This document shows positions 11,439-22,596 of a stretch of 64,000 nt of DNA, piece after piece. A program made the position numbers and the translations under genes. The stretch covers positions 1-64,000 of the forward strand of contig JAGFNQ010010006.1 in assembly GCA_024364735.1 (NCBI GenBank), written 5' to 3'. This DNA comes from Boesenbergia rotunda. Its lineage: Eukaryota; Streptophyta; Magnoliopsida; Zingiberales; Zingiberaceae. The notes below the pieces were generated by a model, which worked only from the letters and a program-made list of their open reading frames with translations, did not search any database and was not told the DNA's origin. Numbering within the stretch: the stretch's first letter is position 1; every line of letters begins with the position of its first letter.

Positions 11439-11674
11439 AATGATTGAAAGAGTGAAAATGGGAGAGTGAAAATCATAGTGAATGATGTGACATCTTACAT
11501 GCACAATCTCTGACGGGTTCATCATGCCTCCCAGGGTATAGTTTGATTTGAGAGACGACGGCCGAAGGCCACCGATGGTGTCTAAGCGATAATCGGACAT
11601 GTGCATGTAAAGTGCTACGTCATATCACATCATTAACTATGATTTTTATTCTCTTTTTTACTCTCCTTATCATT
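11439..11674. mobile_element. MITE copy 1 (AATGATTG... family)
   Basis: About 236 bp with imperfect terminal inverted repeats. The left end is AATGATTGAAAGAGTG and the right end reads inwards AATGATAAGGAGAGT. Further in, CATAGTGAATGATGTGAC is mirrored by an ATAGTTAATGATGTGATATG-like segment. The centre holds a palindromic GACGGCCGAAGGCC-like core. A second copy lies 430 bp to the right in the same orientation. Confidence 0.7.
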
Positions 11675-11867
11675 GGTCAAATCAGAAAATATTTACGGCC
11701 AACAATTTATTAATCTAGTATTTTTAAATCAATTGTATATTAAGATAAACTTATTTATTATTTCGTTGAAATTGAAATTTAATTATTAAATATGAAATTG
11801 AGAATGCATCTCGTTATTGTATTATTGCCCCGGGTAATGTCTAACTCATTTGTCTTTTGCTTAGAAT

Positions 11868-12096
11868 AATGATTGGGAGAGTGAAAATTATAGTGAATGA
11901 TGTGGCACTTTACATGTGCGATCTCCGACGGGTTCACCGTGCCCCCCAGGATATAGTTTGATTCAGGGCGGCCTAAGGCCGCCGATGGTGCCCAAGCGAT
12001 AATCGGACGTGTGCATGTAAAGTGTCACATTAAGCCACGTCATGTCATATCATTCACTATGATTTTTACTCTCTCATTTTCACATTTTCTATCATT
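11868..12096. mobile_element. MITE copy 2 (AATGATTG... family)
   Basis: About 229 bp and clearly homologous to 11439-11674. It shares AATGATTGGGAGAGTGAAAA, the GACGGGTTCA(C/T) block, AAGCGATAATCGGAC and CATGTAAAGTG. Its centre, GCGGCCTAAGGCCGC, is a near-perfect palindrome. Target duplications are not clear. Confidence 0.7.
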
Positions 12097-12583
12097 TTCC
12101 TACCTGAAAAATTAGGTAATAAATGAAGAATTAGACGAAAATCAAACTGGGGAAAGATAGATTTTGATATACTTTAGAAACGATAGAATAGATATGAAAT
12201 GTGTAAAGACAAGATTTGAAAAACTTGTTTAAAAGTTTGGAGACATTTGTGGGTTACCCTAATTTTCATAATTATCCTTCCAGATTAGTGAGCTTAAAAT
12301 TCTGCCGAAGGATGACAGAAGTCAACTCCACTGCTTAAATTCCAACAAACTCTAAATTGTGCACATGGCAAAATGGTCAAAATGCCCATCGTAATAAGTT
12401 ACTTGCCACTCCACGTGGAATTCGATTAAAATACTCAAAAGTCGACCACTAAAATATAGAATTTGAATTCTAATTTTCATATAGTATTAATGCACAGGAT
12501 TTCATTAAAATTTCAAAATTAAATATATTTGAAGTCATGATGTTGTCGTAACTTTTTAAGCTCCGAGATGATAGTATACTGGA
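12097..12583. other. Intergenic sequence, nothing recognised
   Basis: AT-rich sequence between the MITE pair and the large inverted-repeat element. No coding or repeat structure was seen. Confidence 0.4.
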
Positions 12584-12592
12584 AAAATATTA
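12584..12592. repeat. 9-bp target site duplication, left copy
   Basis: AAAATATTA, directly before the left terminus CGATAATTTATCAAAGGGCG. An identical 9-mer directly follows the right terminus at 31136-31144. Confidence 0.9.
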
Positions 12593-12910
12593 CGATAATT
12601 TATCAAAGGGCGTACCTAAGTATTGGTATTTATCAAAAGGCGTACCATGGTTTCAATTTTACCAAAAGGCACATATATTTTAGTAAACTTCCTCTTATAC
12701 CCCTACCATCAAGTACTGTATGCATTTCTCTTTCTCTTTCTCTTTCTCTTTCTCTTTCTCTTTGTCAGTAACGATTTTCGAGATGGACCATAAAGAGATG
12801 TTCCTTTATATTTTGATTTTTATATTATGGAACCTTTCTCAAAACAAAAAAATATTGAAATTAATTAAAATATTTTTATTAAATTAAAACTAAAAGAACA
12901 TATCAGACCC
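12593..12910 (+). repeat. Left terminal inverted repeat (unique outer part)
   Basis: Mirrors 30831-31135. Shared blocks, in order from the end, are GGGCGTACCTAAGTATTGG, AAAAGGCGTACCATGG, the TTTCTC hexamer array, GTCAGTAACGATTTTCG, GATGGACCATAAAGAG and AAAGAACATATCAGACC. The inverted homology then continues into the A modules, so the functional inverted repeat is much longer than this outer part. Confidence 0.9.
12725..12763. repeat. (TTTCTC)n microsatellite inside the left TIR
   Basis: Six to seven hexamer units. The right TIR carries the complementary array (AAAGAG)n at about 30977-31002 with fewer units, which accounts for most of the length difference between the two TIRs. Confidence 0.9.
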
Positions 12911-13735
12911 ATGTTGGGCCTGAAATAGTTCCATTTCAGGCCCAACGTGGGGATGAAATATTTTCATTTCAGGCCCAACGTGCCCAATATTAAGAGTCTT
13001 TTTTCGATTCTTTGTTATTACATTTTAACACCTCGGAGAAATCCAAATAAACAATAGATAGCAAATTTGAACTCATTGTAACATCAAAAATCCACAGGAA
13101 CTGAAATTTTTACAATCGGAGCTCTCTAGGTCAATCAGTGGCCTTTCAGGCCCACGTTGGGCCTGAAATGGAATCATTTCAGGCCCAACGTGGGGCTGAA
13201 ATGTTTCCATTTCAGGCCCAACGTGCCCAATATTAAGAGTCTTTTTTCGATTCTTTGTTATTACATTTTAACACCTCGGAGAAGTCCAAATAAACAATGG
13301 ATAGCAAATTTGAACTCCTTGTAACCTCAGAAATCCACAGGAACTGAAATTTTTACAATCGGAGTTCTCTAGGTCAATTAGTGGCCTTTTAGGGTCATTT
13401 GGGGCTGAAATGGAAACATTTCAGCCCCAACCACGTTGGGCCTGAAATGATTCCATTTCAGGCACAATGCGGGCCTGAAATGGAATCATTTCAGGCCCAA
13501 CGTGGGGCTGAAATGTTTCCATTTCAGCCCCAATGGCCCTAAAAGGTCACTGATTGACCTAGAGAGCTCCGATTGTAAAAATTTCAATTTCTGTGGATTT
13601 TTGAGGTTACAAGGAGTTTAAATTTGCTATCCATTGTTTATTTGGACTTCTCCGAGGTGTTAAAATGTAATAATGAAGAACCGCGAAGAAATCACACATT
13701 AGGCCTTTTAGGGTCATTGGGCCTGAAATGGTTGG
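12911..13735. repeat. A module 1: palindromic CTGAAATGG block
   Basis: Contains repeated GGGCCTGAAATG / CATTTCAGGCCC hairpins joined by AACGTGGG-type spacers. These alternate with a conserved segment running from AACACCTCGGAGAAGTCC through CCTTGTAACCTCAGAAATCC to GGTCAATCAGTGGCC. The segment occurs in both orientations within the block. Confidence 0.85.
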
Positions 13736-15775
13736 ACACCTATTGCATTGGTGATATCTAATATATAGATGTTTGGACACCTAAAACATCATCTCCTACC
13801 TCTGACCTCTCTATTCATATAGAATTTTCAGAAATCCAGATATGGGAGGTCCATCAGTGGGTTTTGGACAAAACTCACTGATATTTCTAAACTACTCCTA
13901 TTTGATTGGTGATATCTAATATATAGATGGTTGGACACCTAAAACATCATCTCCTACCTCTAACCTCTCTATTCATATGGAGTTTTCAGAAATCCAGATA
14001 TGGGAGGTCCATCAGTGGGTTTTGAGCAAAACCCACTGATGGAACTAAACTAGACCTATAGCTTTGAAAAAAATAAAAATTTGAGGTTATGGACACCTAA
14101 AATACTTTCTCCAACCTCATCCCTAACTTTTTAGCTGGGGGTTTCAGAAATCCAGATATGGGAGGTCCATCAGTGGGTTTTGAGCAAAACCCACCGATGG
14201 AACTAAACTAGACCTATAACTTTGGAAAAAATAAAAATTTTAGGTTATGGACACCTAAAATACTTTCACCAACCTCAACAATAACTTTTTAGCTGGGGTT
14301 TCAGAAATCCAGATATGGAAGGTCCATCAGTGGGTTTTGAGCAAAACCCACTGATGGAACTAAACTAGACATATAGTTTTGGAAAAAATAAAATTTGAGG
14401 TTATGGACACCTAAAATACTTTCTCCAACCTCATCCCTAACTTTTTAGCTGGGTGTTTCAGAAATCAAGATATGCAGTGGGTTTTGAGCAAAACCCACTG
14501 ATAGAACTAAACTAGACCTATAGCTTTGGAAAAATTAAAAATTTGAGGTTATGGACACCTAAAATACTTTCTCCAACCTCAACAATAATTTTTTAGCTGG
14601 GGGTTTCAGAAATCCAGATATGGGAGGTCCATCAGTGGGTTTTGAGCAAAACCCACTGATGAAACTAAATTAGACCTATAGCTTTGAAAAAAATAAAAAT
14701 TTGAGGTTATGGACACCTAAAATACTTTCTCCAACCTCATCCCTAACTTTTTAGCCGGGGGTTTCAGAAATCCAGATATGGGAGGTCCATCAGTGGGTTT
14801 TGAGCAAAACCCAATGATGGAACTAAACTAGACCTATAGCTTTGGAAAAAATAAAAATTTTAGGTTATGGACACCTAAAATACTTTCTCCAACCTCAACA
14901 ATAACTTTTTAGCTGGGGGTTTCAGAAATCCAGATATGGGAGGTCCATTAGTGGGTTTTGAGCAAAACCCACTGATGGAACTAAACTAGACCTATAGCTT
15001 TGGAAAAAATAAAAATTTGAGGTTATGGACACCTAAAATACTTTCTCCAACCTCATCCCTAACTTTTTAGCTGGGGGTTTCAGAAATCCAGATATGGGAG
15101 GTCCATCAGTGGGTTTTGAGCAAAACCCACTGATGGAACTAAACTAGACCTATAGCTTTGGAAAAAATAAAAATTTGAGGTTATGGACACCTAAAATACT
15201 TTCTCCAACCTCATCCCTAACTTTTTAGCTGGGGGTTTCAGAAATCCAGATATTGGAGGTCCATTAGTGGGTTTTGAGCAAAATCCACTGATGGAACTAA
15301 ACTAGACCTCTAGCTTTGGATAAAATAAAAATTTTAGGTTATGGACAGCTAAAATACTTTCTCCAACCTCAACAATAACGTTTTAGCTGGGGGTTTCAGA
15401 AATCCAGATATGGGAGGTCCATCAGTGGGTTTTGAGCAAAACCCACTGATGGAACTAAACTAGACCTGTAGCTTTCAAAACCGACTGATGGACCTCCCAT
15501 ATCTGGATTTCTGAAAACTCCATATGAATAGAGAGGGTAGAGTTAGGAGATGATGTTTTAGGTGTCTAAACATCTATATATTAGATATCATCAATCAAAT
15601 AGGAGTAGTTTAGAAATATCAGTGAGTTTTGACCAAAACACACTGATGGACCTCCCATATCAGGATTTCTGAAAATTCCATATGAATAGAGAGGTCAGAG
15701 GTAGGAGATGATGTTTTAGGTGTCCAAACATCTATATATTAGATATCACCAATGCAATAGGTGTCCAACCATTTC
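13736..15775. repeat. C1-B1-C1' block: forward array of ~158-bp monomers
   Basis: About nine monomers of 158 bp at 13990-15475 in forward orientation, each carrying GGGAGGTCCATCAGTGGG, a perfect hairpin, ACTAAACTAGACCTATAG, TATGGACACCTAAAATAC and TTTCAGAAATCCAGATATG. One monomer near 14470 has lost about 22 bp (AAGATATGCAGTGGG). C monomers (GATATCTAATATATAGATG, CATCATCTCCTACCTCT) flank the array, forward on the left and inverted on the right. Confidence 0.88.
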
Positions 15776-16800
15776 AGGCCCAATGACCCTAAAAGGCCTA
15801 ATGTGAGATTTCTTCTTGGTTCTTCATTTTTACATTTTAACACCTCGGAGAATTCCAAATAAATAATGGATAGCAAATTTGTACTCCTTGTAACCTCAGA
15901 AATCCACAGGAACTGAAATTATTACAATCGGAGCTCTGTAGGTCAATCAGTGGATTTTGACACATTAGGCCTTTTAGGGTCATTGGGCCTGAAATGGAAC
16001 CATTTCAGGCCCTAAACCCAACGTGGGCCTGAAATGTTTCCATTTCAGGCCCAACGTGTCCATTTCAGGCCTAATATTAAAGGTCTTTTTTCGATTCTTT
16101 GTTATTACATTTTAACACCTCGGAGAAGTCCAAATAAATAATGGATAGCAAATTTGAACTCCTTGTAACCTCAGAAATCCACAGGAACTGAAATTTTTAT
16201 AATCGGAGCTCTCTAGGTCAATCAGTGGCCTTTTAGGATCATTAGGGCTGAAATGGAAACATTTCAGCACAAAGTTGGGCCTGAAATGATTCCATTTCAG
16301 ACCCACGTTGGGCCTGAAATGGAATCATTTCAGGCCCAACGTGGGGCTGAAATGTTTCCATTTCAGGCCCAACGTGCCCAATATTAAGAGTCTTTTTTCG
16401 ATTCTTTGTTATTACATTTTAACACCTCGGAGAAGACCAAATAAACAATGGATAACAAATTTGAACTCCTTGTAACCTCAGAAATCCACAGAAACTGAAA
16501 TTTTTACAATCGGAGCCCTCTAGGTCAATCAGTGACCTTTTAGGGTCATTGGGGCCTGAAATGGAATCATTTTAGGCCCGATGCGGGTCTGAAATGTTTC
16601 CATTTCAGCCCCAATGACCCTAAAAGGTCACTGATTGACCTAGAGGGCTCCGATTGTAAAAATTTCAGTTTCTGTGGATTTCTGAGGTTACAAGGAGTTC
16701 AAATTTGTTATCCATTGTTTATTTGGTCTTCTCCGAGGTGTTAAAATGTAATAATGAAGAACCGCGAAGAAATCACACATTAGGCCTTTTAGGGTTATTG
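15776..16800. repeat. A module 2
   Basis: Same hairpin and CTCGGAGAAGTCC segments as A module 1. It is a mirror image of A module 3 at 20110-21205: identical short reading frames lie in inverted positions at 16112-16306 and 20677-20871, placing the symmetry centre near 18490. Confidence 0.85.
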
Positions 16801-18098
16801 GGCCTGAAATGGTTGGACACCTATTGCATTGGTGATATCTAATATATAGATGTTTGGACACCTAAAACATCATCTCCTACCACTGACCTCTCTATTCATA
16901 TGGAATTTTCAGAAATCCAGATATGGGAGGTCCATCAGTGTGTTTTGGTCAAAACTCACTGATATTTCTAAACTACTCCTATTTGTTTGGTGATATCTAA
17001 TATATAGATGTTTGGACACCTAAAACATCATCTCCTACCTCTACCCTCTCTATTCATATGGAGTTTTCAGAAATCCAGATATAGGAGGTCCATCAGTAGG
17101 TTTTGAAAGCTATAGGTCTAGTTTAGTTCCATCAGTGGGTTTTGCTCAAAACCCACTGATGGACCTCCCATATCTGGATTTCTGAAACCCCCAGCTAAAA
17201 AGTTAGGGATGAGGTTGGAGAAAGTATTTTAGGTGTCCATAACCTCAAATTTTTATTTTTTTCAAAGCTATAGGTCTAGTTTAGTTCCATCAGTGGGTTT
17301 TGCTCAAAACCCACTGATGGACCTCCCATATCTGGATTTCTGAAACCCCCAGCTAAAAAGTTAGGGATGAGGTTGGAGAAAGTATTTTAGGTGTCCATAA
17401 CCTCAAATTTTTATTCTTTCCAAAGCTATAGGTCTAGTTTAGTTCCATCAGTGGGTTTTGCTAAAACCCACTGATGGACCTCCCATATCTGGATTTCTGA
17501 AACCCCCAGCTAAAAAGTTATTGTTGAGGTTGGAGAAAGTATTTTAGGTGTCCATAACCTAAAATTTTTATTTTTTCCAAAGCTATAGGTCTAGTTTAGT
17601 TCCATCATTGGGTTTTGCTCAAAACCCACTGATGGACCTCCCATATCTGGATTTCTGAAACCCTCAGCTAACAAGTTAGAGATGAGGTTGGAGAAAGTAT
17701 TTTAGGTGTCCATAACCTCAAATTTTTATTTTTTTCAAAGCTATAGGTCTAGTTTAGTTCCATCAGTGGGTTTTGCTCAAAACCCACTGATGGACCTCCC
17801 ATATCTGGATTTCTGAAACCCCCATCTAAAAAGTTATTGTTGAGGTTGGAGAAAGTATTTTAGGTGTCCATAAACTCAAATTTTTATTTTTTCCAAAGCT
17901 ATAGGTCTAGTTTAGTTCCATCAGTGGGTTTTGCTCAAAACCCACTGCATATCTTGATTTCTGAAACTCCCAGCTAAAAAGTTAGGGATGAGGTTGGAGA
18001 AAGTATTTTAGGTGTCCATAACCTCAAATTTTATTTTTTCCAAAACTATAGGTCTAGTTTAGTTCCATCAGGTGATTTTGCTCAAAACCCACTGATGG
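16801..18098. repeat. C2-B2a block: reverse array of ~158-bp monomers
   Basis: A forward C monomer pair, then about six B monomers in reverse orientation (CTATAGGTCTAGTTTAGTTC...). The array stops abruptly in the middle of a hairpin segment at 18098, where an LTR fragment begins. Confidence 0.88.
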
Positions 18099-18811
18099 AA
18101 CGAGTGTTTGCAGCTCAGAGAGCCTCAAAGGAATGAGACAACAGCTGACCAGGGTGCCCGGAGTATCCCTGGTGCCCCCAAGGTGAACACAAAACACACA
18201 AAACAAAGGCAGGCTTCGACAGCTCATCTCCCGGGTGCCCCCGTGCTCCCGGGCGCCCCCGCTGCTCCCGGGCGCCCCCAGCGCTCCGGGCGCCCCGAGT
18301 GTAAGCCTACGAAGAGAAGCCAGCCAAGCCAAAGGGATAAGATTTGACCCGGTCAACCCGGGCGCCCCCAGCGTCACGGGCGCCCCGGTCAAGATGTGAT
18401 CCCGAGTTTGAAGGGATCAGAAGTTGACCGAGGGAAAGGTGGATCGGCCGACACGTTGGGGGGCGCCCCCGATGTTCCGGGCGCCCCCAGGGCCTATAAA
18501 AGGGCCCTCGACCCCGAGGCTTGGGACAACAAATTCTTTCAACGCTTCTATGCTCTTCGGCTTCCGCGCTCTGCTCCGGCAACCTCCCGACTCAAGATAC
18601 AAGCGCCGACGACGTCCTACTGCTCCGGAAAAAGTAATCTACATCGGACGTCGGTAAAAAGAAGAGCTCAATTTCAGTACTGTATTTGAATTGTAATTCC
18701 ATTTCTGTAACTGTTTTTTACGTGATTATAGTATTGCCCGCAGTAAACAGTCAACGACCGTGGGCCTTGGAGTAGGAGTCAACCTAGGCTCCGAACCAAG
18801 TAAAAAATGAC
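18099..18811 (+). repeat. LTR fragment (GC-rich Sirevirus-like family) as palindrome spacer
   Basis: This is the reverse complement of about 36460-37175 in the solo LTR. It contains the CTCAGAGAGCCTCAAAGGA start, GGGCGCCCC arrays, TATAAAAGGGCCCTCGACC, CCGACGACGTC, AACGACCGTGGGCCTTGGAG and GGCTCCGAACCAAGTAAAAA. Both LTR ends and the minisatellite are missing and there is no target duplication. B arrays run outward from it in opposite directions. The short frames inside are LTR sequence, not genes. Confidence 0.88.
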
Positions 18812-20109
18812 TGGGAGGTCCATCAGTGGGTTTTGAGCAAAACCCACTGATGGAACTAAACTAGACCTATAGTTTTGGAAAAAATAAAATTTGAGGTTAT
18901 GGACACCTAAAATACTTTCTCCAACCTCATCCCTAACTTTTTAGCTGGGAGTTTTAGAAATCAAGATATGCAGTGGGTTTTGAGCAAACCCCACTGATGG
19001 AACTAAACTAGACCTATAGCTTTGGAAAAAATAAAAATTTGAGTTTATGGACACCTAAAATACTATCTCCAACCTCAATAATAACTTTTTAGCTGGGGGT
19101 TTCAGAAATCCAGATATGGAAGGTCCATCAGTGGGTTTTGAGCAAAACCCACTGATGGAACTAAACTAGACCTATAGCTTTGAAAAAAATAAAAATTTGA
19201 GGTTATGGACACCTAAAATACTTTCTCCAACCTCATCTCTAACTTGTTAGCTGAGGGTTTCAGAAATCCAGATATGGGAGGTCCATCAGTGGGTTTTGAG
19301 CAAAACCCAATGATGGAACTAAACTAGACCTATAGCTTTGGAAAAAATAAAAATTTTAGGTTATGGACGCCTAAAATACTTTCTCTAACCTCAACAATAA
19401 CTTTTTAGCTGGGGTTTCAGAAATCCAGATATGGGAGGTCCATCAGTGGGTTTTGAGCAAAACCCACTGATGGAACTAAACTAGACCTATAGCTTTGGAA
19501 AGAATAAAAATTTGAGGTTATGGACACCTAAAATACTTTCTCCAACCTCATCCCTAACTTTTTAGCTGGGGGTTTCAGAAATCCAGATATGGGAGGTCCA
19601 TCAGTGGGTTTTGAGCAAAACCCACTGATGGAACTAAACTAGACCTATAGCTTTGAAAAAAATAAAAATTTGAGGTTATGGACACCTAAAATACTTTCTC
19701 CAACCTCATCCCTAACTTTTTAGCTGGGGGTTTCAGAAATCCAGATATGGGAGGTCCATCAGTGGGTTTTGAGCAAAACCCACTGATGGAACTAAACTAG
19801 ACCTATAGCTTTCAAAACCGACTGATGGACCTCCTATATCTGGATTTCTGAAAACTCCATATGAATAGAGAGGGTAGAGGTAGGAGATGATGTTTTAGGT
19901 GTCCAAACATCTATATATTAGATATCACCAAACAAATAGGAGTAGTTTAGAAATATCAGTGAGTTTTGACCAAAACACACTGATGGACCTCCCATATCTG
20001 GATTTCTGAAAATTACATATGAATAGAGAGGTCAGAGGTAGGAGATGATGTTTTAGGTGTCCAAACATCTATATATAAGATATCACCAATGCAATAGGTG
20101 TCCAACCAT
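18812..20109. repeat. B2b-C2' block: forward array of ~158-bp monomers
   Basis: About six forward B monomers and then inverted C monomers, the mirror image of 16801-18098. It includes the same shortened monomer (AAGATATGCAGTGGG near 18965) in the mirrored position. Confidence 0.88.
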
Positions 20110-21205
20110 TTCAGGCCCAATGACCCTAAAAGGCCTAATGTGTGATTTCTTCGCGGTTCTTCATTATTACATTTTAACACCTCGGAGAAGACCAAATAAA
20201 CAATGGAAAACAAATTTGAACTCCTTGTAACCTCAGAAATCTACAGAAACTGAAATTTTTACAATCGGAGCCCTCTAGGTCAATCAGTGACCTTTTAGGG
20301 TCATTGGGGCTGAAATGGAAACATTTCAGACCCGCATCGGGCCTAAAATGATTCCATTTCAGGCCCGATGCGGGCCTGAAATGGAATCATTTTAGGCCCG
20401 ATGCGGGTCTGAAATGTTTCCATTTCAGCCCCAATGACCCTAAAAGGTCACTGATTGACCTAGAGGGCTCCGATTGTAAAAATTTCAGTTTTTGTGGATT
20501 TCTGAGGTTACAAGGAGTTCAAATTTGCTATCCATTGTTTATTTGGACTTCACCGAGGTGTTAAAATGTATTAACAAAGAATCGAAAAAAGACTCTTAAT
20601 ATTGGGCACGTTGGGCCTGAAATGGAAACATTTCAGCCCCACGTTGGGCCTGAAATGATTCCATTTCAGGCCCAACGTGGGCCTGAAATGGAATCATTTC
20701 AGGCCCAACGTGGGGTTAAAATGTTTCCATTTTAGCCCCAATGATCCTAAAAGGCCACTGATTGACCTAGAGAGCTCCGATTATAAAAATTTCAGTTCCT
20801 GTGGATTTCTGAGGTTACAAGGAGTTCAAATTTGCTATCCATTATTTATTTGGACTTCTCCGAGGTGTTAAAATGTAATAACAAAGAATCGAAAAAAAGA
20901 CCTTTAATATTTGGCCTGAAATGGACACGTTGGGCCTGAAATGGAAACATTTCAGGCCCACGTTGGGTTTAGGGCCTGAAATGGTTCCATTTCAGGCCCA
21001 ATGACCCTAAAAGGCCTAATGTGTCAAAATCCACTGATTGACCTACAGAGCTCCGATTGTAAAAATTTCAGTTCCTGTGGATTTCTGAGGTTACAAGGAG
21101 TACAAATTTGCTATCCATTATTTATTTGGAATTTTCCGAGGTGTTAAAATGTAATAATGAAGAACCAAGAAGAAATCACACATTAGTCCTTTTAGGGTCA
21201 TTGGG
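20110..21205. repeat. A module 3
   Basis: Mirror image of A module 2. It contains a CCCGATGCGGG variant of the hairpin spacer in place of CCCAACGTGGG near 20330-20410. Confidence 0.85.
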
Positions 21206-22596
21206 CCTGAAATGGTTGGACACCTATTGCATTGGTGATATCTAATATATAGATGTTTGGACACCTAAAACATCATCTCCTACCTATGACCTCTCTATTC
21301 ATATGGAATTTTCAGAAATCCAGATATGGGAGGTCCATCAGTGTGTTTTGGTCAAAACTCACTGATATTTCTAAACTACTCCTATTTGATTGATGATATC
21401 TAATATATAGATGTTTAGACACCTAAAACATCATCTCCTACCTCTACCCTCTCTATTCATATGGAGTTTTCAGAAATCCAGATATGGGAGGTCCATCAGT
21501 CGGTTTTGAAAGCTATAGGTCTAGTTTAGTTCCATCAGTGGGTTTTGCTCAAAACTCACTGATGGACCTCCCATATCTGGATTTCTGAAACCCCCAGCTA
21601 AAACGTTATTGTTGAGGTTGGAGAAAGTATTTTAGGTGTCCATAACCTAAAATTTTTATTTTATCCAAAGCTAGAGGTCCAGTTTAGTTCTATCAGTGGA
21701 TTTTGCTCAAAACCCACTAATGGACCTCCCATATCTGGATTTCTGAAACCCCCAGCTAAAAAGTTAGGGATGAGGTTGGAGAAAGTATTTTAGGTGTCCA
21801 TAACCTCAAATTTTTATTTTTTCCAAAGCTATAGGTCTAGTTTAGTTCCATCAGTGGGTTTTGCTCAAAACCCACTGATGGACCTCCCATATCTGGATTT
21901 CTGAAACCCCCAGCTAAAAACTTAGGGGTGAGGTTGGAGAAAGTATTTTAGGTGTCCATAACCTCAAATTTTTATTTTTTCCAAAGCTATAGGTCTAGTT
22001 TAGTTCCATCAGTGGGTTTTGCTCAAAACCCACTAATGGACGTCCCATATCTGGATTTATGAAACCCCCAGCTAAAAAGTTATTGTTGAGGTTGGAGAAA
22101 GAATTTTAGGTGTCCATAACCTAAAATTTTTATTTTTTCCAAAGCTATAGGTCTAGTTTAGTTCCATTATTGGGTTTTGCTCAAAACCCACTGATGGACC
22201 TCTCATATCTGGATTTCTGAAACCCCCAGCTAAAAAGTTAGGGATGAGGTTGGAGAAAGTATTTTAGGTGTCCATAACCTCAAATTTTTTTTTTCAAAGC
22301 TATAGGTCTAGTTTAGTTCCATCAGTGGGTTTTGCTCAAAACCCACTGATGGACCTCCCATATCTGGATTTCTGAAACCCCCAGCTAAAAAGTTATTGTT
22401 GAGGTTGGAGAAAGTATTTTAGGTGTCCATAACCTCAAATTTTTATTTTTTCCAAAGCTATAGGTCTAGTTTAGTTCCATCAGTGGGTTTTGCTCAAAAC
22501 CCACTGCATATCTTGATTTCTGAAACTCCCAGCTAAAAAGTTAGGGATGAGGTTGGAGAAAGTATTTTAAGTGTCCATAACCTTAAATTTTATTTT
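21206..22596. repeat. C3-B3 block, first part: reverse array
   Basis: C monomers, then about seven B monomers in reverse orientation, up to the solo LTR insertion. Together with 24302-24690 the array is about 1.47 kb, matching B1 in length and mirroring it in order. Confidence 0.88.

Noticed and set aside
13990..15475. Regular repeats resembling a CRISPR array or a centromeric satellite
   Set aside because: There are no unique spacers; whole 158-bp monomers repeat head to tail, alternate in direction between blocks and are enclosed by TIRs with a 9-bp duplication. CRISPR does not occur in plant nuclear DNA, and a centromere would show far longer arrays.
16112..16306. A 64-codon frame repeated in mirror image at 20677-20871
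   Set aside because: It is part of the A modules of the palindromic element. It was used only to locate the symmetry centre, not as a gene.
18054..18689. Several overlapping open frames of 60-112 codons on both strands
   Set aside because: They lie in the GGGCGCCC arrays of an LTR fragment, recur at 36.6-37.2 and 50.6-51.4 kb, and are open in several frames only because GC-rich repeats lack stop codons.
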